The position numbers and the translations under genes were made by a program. Below are positions 8,337-15,217 of a stretch of DNA of 64,000 bases, one piece after another. The first letter of the stretch is position 1, and each line of letters starts with the position of its first letter. Source of the stretch: JAPKZH01 sp963715635 (GTDB lineage: Bacteria; Acidobacteriota; Aminicenantia; Aminicenantales; UBA4085); the NCBI GenBank assembly GCA_963715635.1, contig OY970261.1:2232001-2296000 (forward strand), given 5' to 3'. The notes beneath the pieces are model-generated. The model was not told the DNA's origin and made no database searches. It was given only the letters and a program-made list of their open reading frames with translations.

Positions 8337-9656
8337 TTAGGCTTTGATCACGTTGGCACGCTTCTTCTTGATGACGTTCCGCGTGTCAACGACAAGGGGC
8401 GAGTTCTTGACGATCCAGTCATAATCATAGGCGGAATGATCGGTGGCGATGATCACGGCGTCCGTGCGTTTGAGGCGACCGGCGGTCAGGGGTACGGATT
8501 TCATGGACAGGCCGGGATATTCACGGTAGGGCCCGGTCTCGGGGACATGAGGGTCATTGTACGAAACTCTGGCGCCTTTCTCTTTGAGCAAGCTGATGAT
8601 TTTGACGGACGGAGATTCCCGCTGATCGTCGATATCTTTTTTATAAGCGAGGCCGAGAACGAGCACCTTGGCCCGTTTGATGGACTTGCCCCGCTCGCCC
8701 AGCGCCCCGATAGTTTTGGAAATAACATAATAAGGCATCAAGGTATTGATTTCCCCAGCCAGCTCGATGAACTTCGTCGAATAGTCCACTTCTCGCGCCT
8801 TCCAGGTGAGATAAAACGGATCGATGGGAATGCAGTGGCCGCCCAGCCCGGGGCCGGGATAGAAAGGTGTGAAGCCGAAGGGCTTGCTTGAGGCCGCCTT
8901 GATGACTTCCCAGACATCGATGCCCATTCGGTCCAGGATCATCTTCATTTCATTGACCATGGCGATGTTGACCGAGCGGAAGATATTCTCCAGAAGCTTG
9001 GTCGCTTCGGCCACCTTAGTCGAAGACACGGGGACGGTTTTGACGACGACCTGGCTGTAGAGAGCGTTGGCCACCTTCAAGCAGTCTTTGGAAAATCCTC
9101 CGATAACTTTGGGAATTCTTTCCGTAGAAAACACAGGGTCGCCGGGATTCTCTCGCTCGGGAGAAAATGCCAGGAAAAAGTCCTTCCCCGCCCTCAGGCC
9201 GCTTTTCTCCAGGATCGGGCGCATTTCATCATCCGTCGTGCCCGGGTACGTCGTGCTCTCCAAGACGACAAGTTGGCCTTTCTTTAAATACGTCGCGATT
9301 GTTTCCGTGGTCTTCAGGACGAACGACAAATCGGGGTTCCGGTGGGGATCGAGCGGCGTCGGGACACAGATGATGATGACATCCGCTTTGGAAATTAAGC
9401 TGAAATCGGCGGTAGGAAAAAACCGCCCCGTCTTAAAGGCCGATCTGACATCCTCAACGGAGATATGCTTGAGATAGCTTTTCCCCTGCTTCAGCATACG
9501 GATCTTTTTGGGGTCGATGTCGAACCCGGTGACCAAAAACCCTTTTTTCAAGAAAGCTTTGACCAAGGGGAGCCCGACATAGCCTAACCCCATAATTCCG
9601 ACCTTGACTTTTTTATTCTTGATCTTTTGTTCCAGACTGAGACTCAGTCGATTCAT
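8337..9656 (-). CDS. UDP-N-acetylglucosamine/-mannosamine dehydrogenase (WbpA/WecC type)
   Basis: This 439-residue nucleotide-sugar dehydrogenase has a Rossmann start (KVGIMGLGYVGLPLVKAFL), the ESTTYPGTTDD and FSPERENPGDP segments typical of the UDP-HexNAc branch, and the catalytic Cys in GLGGHCIPIDPFYLTWKA. The C-terminal domain contains LGLAYKKDIDDQRESPS. Start MNRLSLS at 9656 is favoured by an AAGGAG six bases upstream; a longer frame to 9875 runs into the preceding gene. It follows the epimerase by 2 bases. WbpA and WecC substrates cannot be separated by eye; a UDP-HexNAc uronate is the likely product. Confidence 0.9.
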   Translation of the reverse strand: MNRLSLSLEQKIKNKKVKVGIMGLGYVGLPLVKAFLKKGFLVTGFDIDPKKIRMLKQGKSYLKHISVEDVRSAFKTGRFFPTADFSLISKADVIIICVPTPLDPHRNPDLSFVLKTTETIATYLKKGQLVVLESTTYPGTTDDEMRPILEKSGLRAGKDFFLAFSPERENPGDPVFSTERIPKVIGGFSKDCLKVANALYSQVVVKTVPVSSTKVAEATKLLENIFRSVNIAMVNEMKMILDRMGIDVWEVIKAASSKPFGFTPFYPGPGLGGHCIPIDPFYLTWKAREVDYSTKFIELAGEINTLMPYYVISKTIGALGERGKSIKRAKVLVLGLAYKKDIDDQRESPSVKIISLLKEKGARVSYNDPHVPETGPYREYPGLSMKSVPLTAGRLKRTDAVIIATDHSAYDYDWIVKNSPLVVDTRNVIKKKRANVIKA

Positions 9657-9658
9657 TT

Positions 9659-10594
9659 TCATCTCCTTTCCTTGTACCAGGCTATCGTCTTCTTTAAACC
9701 TTCGCTGAAATCGTCCACGGGCTGATACTTGAGCATCTGACGCGCTTTCGAAAGGTCGGCCAGGGAATAGCGTATATCTCCGGGGCGGGCTTCGCGATAA
9801 ACCGGTTTGATTTGGGTCCCCAATACCGCATTGATCTGCTGCACCAGAGCATTGATCGTCGTGCTTTCCGCGCAAGCGATATTGAAAACTTCGCCCGGCC
9901 CATTTTTAGCTTCCGTCGCCAAGATATTGGCCTCGATGATATTTGAAACATAGACGAAATCCCTGGTTTGCTCGCCGTCGCCATAGATGACAGGCGGCTC
10001 GCCATTCAATATTTTTGTTATAAAGAGAGGGATCACTGCGGCATACTGGGACAATGGATCCTGGCGGGGTCCGAACACATTAAAATACCTTAGGCAGACC
10101 GTCGGAAGGTCGTAGATCCTCGCGAAAATCTGGCAATATTTTTCCCCGATCCATTTGCTCAGGGCGTACGGAGAAAGAGGATTTCCGACCGTGTCCTCTT
10201 TTTTGGGCAGATGGGGATCGTCCCCATAGACAGACGTGGAGGAGGCGAATACCAATCTTTTGACCTTCGCTCGAGCGGCGGCCCATAAGATATTAAGTGT
10301 CCCGCCGGCGTTAATGGCGTTCGTCAAAAAGGGGTCTTGGATGGAACTCTGAACCGACGGCAGCGCGGCCTGGTGGAGGACGAAATCCATCCCCTTGACC
10401 GCACGCTGGCATATGTCTAGGTTTCGAATATCACCTTCCAGAAGCTCGATCTTGTCGCGGAACCGCTCAAGGTTTTCTCTCTTGCCCGTCAGGAAATTGT
10501 CCAAAACCCTAACCCGATGTCCTCTGCGAACGAGCTCTTCGGCAAGGTGAGACCCGATGAAACCTGCGCCCCCGGTGACCAGATACGCGTTCAT
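9659..10594 (-). CDS. NAD-dependent nucleotide-sugar 4-epimerase (SDR)
   Basis: An extended short-chain dehydrogenase of 311 residues: the NAD loop TGGAGFIGSHL, the Ser of FASSTSVYGD and the YALSK catalytic pair (Y and K) are all intact, as are RYFNVFGPRQDP and the GDGEQTRDFVYV substrate loop. These features resemble UDP-GlcNAc/GalNAc 4-epimerases (WbpP/Gne). Its product could be used by the adjacent dehydrogenase or directly by glycosyltransferases. It overlaps the ribosome site of the next gene, so translation is probably coupled. It starts about 30 bases after cysC. Confidence 0.9.
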   Translation of the reverse strand: MNAYLVTGGAGFIGSHLAEELVRRGHRVRVLDNFLTGKRENLERFRDKIELLEGDIRNLDICQRAVKGMDFVLHQAALPSVQSSIQDPFLTNAINAGGTLNILWAAARAKVKRLVFASSTSVYGDDPHLPKKEDTVGNPLSPYALSKWIGEKYCQIFARIYDLPTVCLRYFNVFGPRQDPLSQYAAVIPLFITKILNGEPPVIYGDGEQTRDFVYVSNIIEANILATEAKNGPGEVFNIACAESTTINALVQQINAVLGTQIKPVYREARPGDIRYSLADLSKARQMLKYQPVDDFSEGLKKTIAWYKERR

Positions 10595-10625
10595 GTCGCT
10601 CCCCTAGGTTTTGAGCAAGCTGCTA

Positions 10626-11165
10626 TTATAAATAGCCGAATTCTCTCAATTTGTCGAGCACCTTGGCCGCGCTCTCCTCAAGATTCTCTCGATCGGTTTC
10701 CAGAAGGATTTCAGGCTTCAAGGGCTCTTCATAGGGATCCGAAATCCCGGTAAATTCCTTGATCTCTCCTTTCATGGCCTTTTTATACATACCCTTCACA
10801 TCCCGCTGCATGCACACATCCAAGCTGCATTTCGTATAGACTTCGATAAAATTGCCGATCTCCCGGCGTGCCTGGTTCCTGATATCCCGGTAGGGGGAGA
10901 TAAAAGACGTCAAGACAAATACGCCGTTCCGCGTTAAAAGCTTTGAGACAAACGTTACTCTCCGGATATTCTCATCCCGGTCAGCCTTGGAAAACCCGAG
11001 ATCGCGGGTCAGGCTCTGCCGCACGATATCGCCGTCGAGCCGTTCCACTCTGTATCCCCGTTCTTTAAGGATTTTGGCTGCAAGGTCGGCTATCGCCGAT
11101 TTCCCCGAGCAAGGCAGTCCGGTGAACCACAGCGTCACGCCTTTTTGTTCATTGCCTTTATACAT
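10626..11165 (-). CDS. cysC: Adenylyl-sulfate (APS) kinase
   Basis: CysC phosphorylates APS to PAPS, the universal sulfate donor. The P-loop GLPCSGKS (residues ~15-22 of the chosen frame), the DGDIVRQ segment, FISPYRDIRNQAR and the FTGISDPYEEPL loop are family signatures. Start MYKGNEQK (11165) follows AAAGGA by six bases; a further in-frame ATG at 11195 lies within the REP-like repeat and is unlikely. Together with sat in the same operon it completes the two-step PAPS pathway. No assimilatory reductase is nearby, so PAPS is more likely used for sulfation than for cysteine synthesis. Confidence 0.93.
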   Translation of the reverse strand: MYKGNEQKGVTLWFTGLPCSGKSAIADLAAKILKERGYRVERLDGDIVRQSLTRDLGFSKADRDENIRRVTFVSKLLTRNGVFVLTSFISPYRDIRNQARREIGNFIEVYTKCSLDVCMQRDVKGMYKKAMKGEIKEFTGISDPYEEPLKPEILLETDRENLEESAAKVLDKLREFGYL

Positions 11166-11187
11166 CGAATTCCTTTCATCTATATCC

Positions 11188-11253
11188 GGGGTCAAACCTA
11201 CTCGTTACGCATCTTCATCTGGAGAATATTGCGAAACGAGTAGGTTTGACCCC
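11188..11253. repeat. 66-bp REP-like palindromic repeat, copy 1
   Basis: The sequence begins GGGGTCAAACCTACTCG and ends with the near-complement, forming a long imperfect hairpin with a central spacer. The second copy at 12645-12710 has the same length and, when reverse-complemented, aligns to this one along its whole length with few differences. It lies between the phosphohydrolase and cysC. Such GGGGTCA-type palindromes resemble repeats moved by REP-associated Y1 transposases (RAYTs), but none is in the window. Confidence 0.8.
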
Positions 11254-11255
11254 AA

Positions 11256-12626
11256 TCATTTAATAGCTTTACCCTTCATGTCGGCGGGCACGGGAACGCC
11301 CAGCGTCTGAAGCACGGTCGGAGCCACGTCCAGGATATCAATATCCTTGCGGCTTCTGACCTTATTCCGGGGATCATACAAAATATACATCCCTTGCTGG
11401 GCATGGACGGCATCATCCGGCCCGGTGTCGTTTTCAGGCAAAAATTTCGTCTCGTAGCCTAAGGTGCCGGCCGAGCGCCAAAAGAGGTCATCAAAATAGA
11501 CCATCAGGTCCGGATAGTCGCCCCTGGCTTCTTCGAAATATTCGTTGGGTTTGATGACCTGCGTGTCCCATCTCTCTCCCTTGGGGCCGCGGATGTTTTT
11601 GATCCTTTCCATGAGCGCGTCCCGCTCGTTCTCGTAGTCTTCTGGCTTGATGATGCCCTGTGGCTCCCGCCCCTCTACGTTGAGAAACAGCCGGGCATAA
11701 TAGCCCCCCCATCCCCAGACCTTTGTCCGCGGCCAGTCGATGGGGACTTTTTCCAGGTTCGTCTGCGGCTTGGGCTTTTCCTTGATGACAAGGTCGCCCT
11801 GCTCGATCAGCCATTCGTTGATGCAGAAAGCGCCTTTCATTCGCTTGGCGCCATGGTCGGAAATGACCAAGACAACTGTATCTTCGCCGACATTGGCGAG
11901 GAGATCACCGATCTTCCGGTCCAGATACTTGTAGTAATCCAGGATGACATGCTCGTAGCGGTTTCCTGGCTGGAAGAGATGATGGGTTTTATCCATGTAT
12001 TTCCAGAATGCATGCTGAACCCGGTCCACGCCGATTTCGACAAACATGAACAGGTCCCAGGGTTTATGGCGGATGAGGTAGTTGAGGACTTCAAACCGTT
12101 TGGCGGTCATATCATAGATTTCTTTTAGGATTTGGTCCCTGTCTTCCGTCCGAAAGACAACGTCAAAAATATAGGGCCCGAATTTCGCTTCGATTTCCTG
12201 GCGCAGTTCCTGGGGGTAAGTATATTCCTTTTCGTTGTCCGGGGTGATGAAGCAGGAAATCAGGTTCCCCGGCACGGGATACGGAGGATAGCTGGGCGGC
12301 ACACTGACAAGACAGCTCCGGCCGCCGTGATCGCCGATGATGTCCCAAACCGCCCGTTCCTTGATGGACCGGGACGTGGCAATCCACATCTTATCATAGG
12401 AATAGCCCGTGCGGTGGCGAAAACCGTAGAGGCCGAGCCTGCCCGCATCTTTCCCGGTGGACATCACCATCCAGGCCGGGATCGTAATCGGAGGGTCGGA
12501 GCTGCGCATCTTCCCATGGATGCCGCTCTCGATGAGCCCGCCCAGCACGGGAAATTTTTCACGTTGGTCGATGACTATCTCCGCCGGCGCTGAATCCAGC
12601 CCTATGATGAGAAATTTTCGGTCCAT
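11256..12626 (-). CDS. Alkaline-phosphatase-superfamily phosphodiesterase/phosphohydrolase
   Basis: This 456-residue protein has no signal peptide. Metal-site candidates of the AlkP/nucleotide-pyrophosphatase fold are present: Asp in LIIGLDSAP, the nucleophile segment PPITIPAWMVMSTGK, EIGVDRVQHAFWKY, VISDHGAK and the late DDAVHAQQGMYI histidine. It matches the predicted phosphohydrolase/mutase group seen beside glycan or sulfation genes. Its substrate is unknown; removal of PAP or action on a nucleotide sugar are possibilities suggested only by context. It is bracketed by two inverted REP-like repeats, so it may have entered the operon as a unit. Confidence 0.85.
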   Translation of the reverse strand: MDRKFLIIGLDSAPAEIVIDQREKFPVLGGLIESGIHGKMRSSDPPITIPAWMVMSTGKDAGRLGLYGFRHRTGYSYDKMWIATSRSIKERAVWDIIGDHGGRSCLVSVPPSYPPYPVPGNLISCFITPDNEKEYTYPQELRQEIEAKFGPYIFDVVFRTEDRDQILKEIYDMTAKRFEVLNYLIRHKPWDLFMFVEIGVDRVQHAFWKYMDKTHHLFQPGNRYEHVILDYYKYLDRKIGDLLANVGEDTVVLVISDHGAKRMKGAFCINEWLIEQGDLVIKEKPKPQTNLEKVPIDWPRTKVWGWGGYYARLFLNVEGREPQGIIKPEDYENERDALMERIKNIRGPKGERWDTQVIKPNEYFEEARGDYPDLMVYFDDLFWRSAGTLGYETKFLPENDTGPDDAVHAQQGMYILYDPRNKVRSRKDIDILDVAPTVLQTLGVPVPADMKGKAIK

Positions 12627-12644
12627 AACGTCCTATCCTCTTCC

Positions 12645-12710
12645 GGGGTCAAACCTACTCGTTACGCACAATTCTCCAGGGGAAGATGCGTAATGAGTAG
12701 GTTTGACCCC
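12645..12710. repeat. 66-bp REP-like palindromic repeat, copy 2 (inverted relative to copy 1)
   Basis: The outer arms (GGGGTCAAACCTACTCG / complement) are the same as in copy 1. The central bases match copy 1 only after reverse complementation, so the two copies face each other across the phosphohydrolase gene. It lies directly downstream of sat, where its hairpin could stabilise or attenuate the operon mRNA. Confidence 0.8.
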
Positions 12711-12713
12711 GTT

Positions 12714-13862
12714 TTATTCATTGAAGGGATCTTTGAATTCCATGATGATCTTGGCCACTTCGGGGCGGACCAGCTCGGGCGGCGGATACTCGCCCTTGAT
12801 CAGCATATCCCGGATTTTTGTCCCGCTGAATTGGATCTGCTCGGAAGCCGAATGGGGGCAGATCTTCTCGTTGACCACGCTCAGGCATTTCTTGCAGTAG
12901 TAAAAGGACCGGAAAAACAAGGGCACGATCCCCATATCCGGAAATTCCTCGAAAATATCCTGGGCGGCATAAGGATGATAGTAGGTGCCGACACCCGCGT
13001 GGTCGCGGCCGATGATGATATGCGTACAGCCGAAATTCTTGCGGATGATGGCGTGGAAGATGGCTTCCCTCGGGCCGGCATAGCGCATTTCCATCTGGAG
13101 GATGGCCATCACGGCCCTTTCCTTGAGGTAGTAGTTCTTGATCAGCTCCTCGTACGAAGCCAGGATCACTTCGTCCTTGAAATCGCCTTTTTTCTTGCGC
13201 CCGATGACGGGGTTGATAAAAATTCCGTCGACGAACGTCAAGGCCGTCTTCTGGACGTATTCATGCCCGATGTGGGGGGTGTTTCTTGTCTGAAAGCCGA
13301 CGACCGTCCGCCATCCCTTTTCCTTGAATAAAACCCGCGTTTCCTTTGGGCTGAGCTTATAGCGGGCAAAAGGAGTCGGGGACTCCTGGATGAGGTCAAT
13401 TTTGCCGGCGAGAAGCACTTCTTTCATGGCTTTGACCTTGGCGACCCCCGGATGCGCCGCGTCGGTCGTCTGAAAGACCTTGGCGGCCATCTCCTCTTTG
13501 TCGTAGGTGTATTTTTCCTCTAAATGGAGCACGGCAGCAGGCTCGTCCCTTTCGTTGAGGAGGATGATTTGGCCGCCGACCTTGAGCTTGCTCGCCTCCT
13601 CTTTTCCCACGTCCAGGACAATCGGAATCGTCCAGGGGAGGTCCGACGAAAGCCGCATCTCGTTCAAGACATGGCGAAAATTCTCCTTCCCCATGAACCC
13701 CTCGAGGGGGCTGAATACGCCGGCGGCGATGTTTTCGATATCGCTCACGGATTCCGCATCGAGCTTCACCGCAGGCAGGCTCTTGCCCTTTTCCAAAATT
13801 TCTTGTTTCTGCTTACTTTTTAGAACGCGGTCAACAAGCCTTCCACCATGGGGCTGGATCAT
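12714..13862 (-). CDS. sat: Sulfate adenylyltransferase (ATP sulfurylase)
   Basis: This monomeric-type Sat (382 residues) makes APS from ATP and sulfate. The active-site motifs QTRNTPHIGHEY, GRDHAGVG and FSGTKIRDML are intact, and the zinc-binding CKKC...CPH cluster seen in bacterial/archaeal Sat and dissimilatory forms is present. It follows the RHH gene by 15 bases and precedes APS kinase in the operon, so the physiological direction is APS synthesis. The stop lies next to a REP-like repeat. Confidence 0.95.
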   Translation of the reverse strand: MIQPHGGRLVDRVLKSKQKQEILEKGKSLPAVKLDAESVSDIENIAAGVFSPLEGFMGKENFRHVLNEMRLSSDLPWTIPIVLDVGKEEASKLKVGGQIILLNERDEPAAVLHLEEKYTYDKEEMAAKVFQTTDAAHPGVAKVKAMKEVLLAGKIDLIQESPTPFARYKLSPKETRVLFKEKGWRTVVGFQTRNTPHIGHEYVQKTALTFVDGIFINPVIGRKKKGDFKDEVILASYEELIKNYYLKERAVMAILQMEMRYAGPREAIFHAIIRKNFGCTHIIIGRDHAGVGTYYHPYAAQDIFEEFPDMGIVPLFFRSFYYCKKCLSVVNEKICPHSASEQIQFSGTKIRDMLIKGEYPPPELVRPEVAKIIMEFKDPFNE

Positions 13863-13877
13863 AATTGTTCTCCTCTG

Positions 13878-14093
13878 CTAGTCTATATACCCGAGCGCTT
13901 TCAGCCGTTCCTTGACCTTTTCCTCGTCCTCTTTGCTGAAAACCTCTTGTTTGACCTGGTCCTTGGACAAGCTTTCCCTGAGGACTTTGGTGATATAGCT
14001 GGAAACCGATGAGATCTCGGTTCCCTTGATCACTTCCTCGATTTTCTTGTATAGGGACGTCGGAATCGAAACCGTCGTAAATTCCTTTCCCAT
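13878..14093 (-). CDS. Ribbon-helix-helix (CopG-like) small regulator
   Basis: The 71-residue protein reads FTTVSIPTSLYKKIEEVIKG followed by SSVSSYITKVLRESL, a beta strand plus two helices typical of ribbon-helix-helix DNA-binding proteins, followed by a charged tail with LKALGYID. A good AAGGAG lies upstream of the ATG. It is the first gene of the sulfation operon and ends 15 bases before sat. By analogy with other RHH leaders it may autoregulate the operon, but no partner toxin is present, so I do not call it an antitoxin. Confidence 0.8.
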   Translation of the reverse strand: MGKEFTTVSIPTSLYKKIEEVIKGTEISSVSSYITKVLRESLSKDQVKQEVFSKEDEEKVKERLKALGYID

Positions 14094-14106
14094 GGCCGTC
14101 TCCTTT

Positions 14107-14118
14107 GCGCAAATGCGC
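14107..14118. promoter_or_regulatory. GCGC-AAAT-GCGC palindrome in the sat operon leader
   Basis: A short inverted repeat sits between the predicted promoter and the RHH start, close to the ribosome site. Its position would suit a binding site for the encoded RHH protein. Function is inferred only. Confidence 0.3.
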
Positions 14119-14142
14119 TGAAAATACTAGAAATAAAGGAAT

Positions 14143-14171
14143 TTTATATACCAGATTGGCATTTTTTTCAA
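14143..14171 (-). promoter_or_regulatory. Sigma70-type promoter of the sulfation operon
   Basis: On the minus strand TTGAAA (14171-14166) and TATAAA (14148-14143) are separated by 17 bases, a near-consensus pair, about 50 bases upstream of the RHH start. The region around it is AT-rich against GC-richer neighbours. Confidence 0.6.
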
Positions 14172-14194
14172 CCCTTTTCGGAGGCCGCCTCGGC

Positions 14195-14225
14195 TTGACA
14201 AAGGCAGGCGATAAGTGTTTATAAT
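14195..14225 (+). promoter_or_regulatory. Candidate promoter of the phoH-era cluster
   Basis: TTGACA (14195-14200) and TATAAT (14220-14225) are both perfect hexamers, with a slightly long 19-base spacer, 40 bases upstream of the phoH start. It diverges from the sulfation operon promoter. Confidence 0.55.
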
Positions 14226-14264
14226 CTAATAAGATGCGCGAAGAAGCGTTTCTTACAGTCTGAT

Positions 14265-15215
14265 ATGGAAAAAATCACCCACCCGTTTATCCGGAAGAAT
14301 GTCTTCTTGGGAGTCCTGGACAGAAATCTGAAGAAGCTGGAGAGCCGTCTTGGCGTCAGCCTGTCCATCAGGGGCGATTGCCTTAGCCTCGACGGGGATC
14401 CGAAGAAAGTCGAGTTCGCCAAATTTTACTTCGAGAAAATCCGGGAGCTAGAAGAGAAGGGATATGACCTCAAAGAAGAGGATTTTCATATCGCCCTCGA
14501 CCTGCTCGAGGAAGGCCACAGCCAGCCCCTGGAAAGCTATTTCCCCTCAGAGGCCCTGAATCTCTCCCGCAAATCCGTGACGCCCAAGAGCCTCAACCAG
14601 CAGGATTATATCCAGGCTATCCGGAGCTTTGATGTCGTCTTCGGCATCGGGCCGGCGGGCACGGGCAAAACCTACCTGGCCATGGCCATGGCCCTGACCT
14701 ATTTACAGAACAAGCTCGTCAGCCGCATCATCCTGACGCGGCCGGCCGTCGAGGCCGGTGAAAAGCTCGGCTTTCTGCCGGGCGACCTCTACCAGAAGAT
14801 CAACCCCTACCTCCGCCCGCTCTATGATGCTCTCTTCGACCTCGTCCAGGCAGATCAGGCCAACCACCTCATCGAAAAGGGCATTATCGAGATCGCCCCC
14901 CTGGCTTTTATGCGCGGCAGGACCCTGAACGGCTCCTTTATCATCCTCGACGAGGCCCAGAACACGACCAAAGAGCAGATGAAAATGCTCCTCACCCGCT
15001 CTGGATTTGATTCCAAGGTCGTGATCACCGCGGATATTACCCAGATTGACTTGCCCCAGCCCGCCAAGTCCGGCGTCCTCCATGCCATCAAGATTCTCTC
15101 CCCCATCAAGGATATATCATTTTGTTATTTCAATGAGAAAGACGTCGTCCGCCACCCCCTGGTCCAGAAAATCATCAAGGCCTACGAGAAAGCCGAAGCC
15201 AGAACGCGGTCATAG
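14265..15215 (+). CDS. phoH: PhoH-like P-loop ATPase
   Basis: This 316-residue PhoH/YbeZ protein carries a Walker A loop GPAGTGKTYLA (about residue 129), the TRPAVEAGEKLGFLPGDL region, Walker B FIILDEAQN and the late TGD-equivalent ITADITQIDLP. An N-terminal ~80-residue KH-like region precedes the ATPase. YbeZ cooperates with YbeY in RNA/ribosome quality control, and ybeY lies two genes downstream. It is the first gene of the conserved cluster, and pgpH begins 2 bases after its stop. Confidence 0.93.
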   Translation: MEKITHPFIRKNVFLGVLDRNLKKLESRLGVSLSIRGDCLSLDGDPKKVEFAKFYFEKIRELEEKGYDLKEEDFHIALDLLEEGHSQPLESYFPSEALNLSRKSVTPKSLNQQDYIQAIRSFDVVFGIGPAGTGKTYLAMAMALTYLQNKLVSRIILTRPAVEAGEKLGFLPGDLYQKINPYLRPLYDALFDLVQADQANHLIEKGIIEIAPLAFMRGRTLNGSFIILDEAQNTTKEQMKMLLTRSGFDSKVVITADITQIDLPQPAKSGVLHAIKILSPIKDISFCYFNEKDVVRHPLVQKIIKAYEKAEARTRS

Positions 15216-15217
15216 CC

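Noticed and set aside
11188..12710. REP-like repeats as ordinary intrinsic terminators
   Set aside because: No T tract follows; both arms and length are too conserved and the two copies are inverted with respect to each other.
13878..14093. Antitoxin of a toxin-antitoxin pair
   Set aside because: The neighbour is ATP sulfurylase and no toxin-like gene lies nearby; an operon regulator is more likely.
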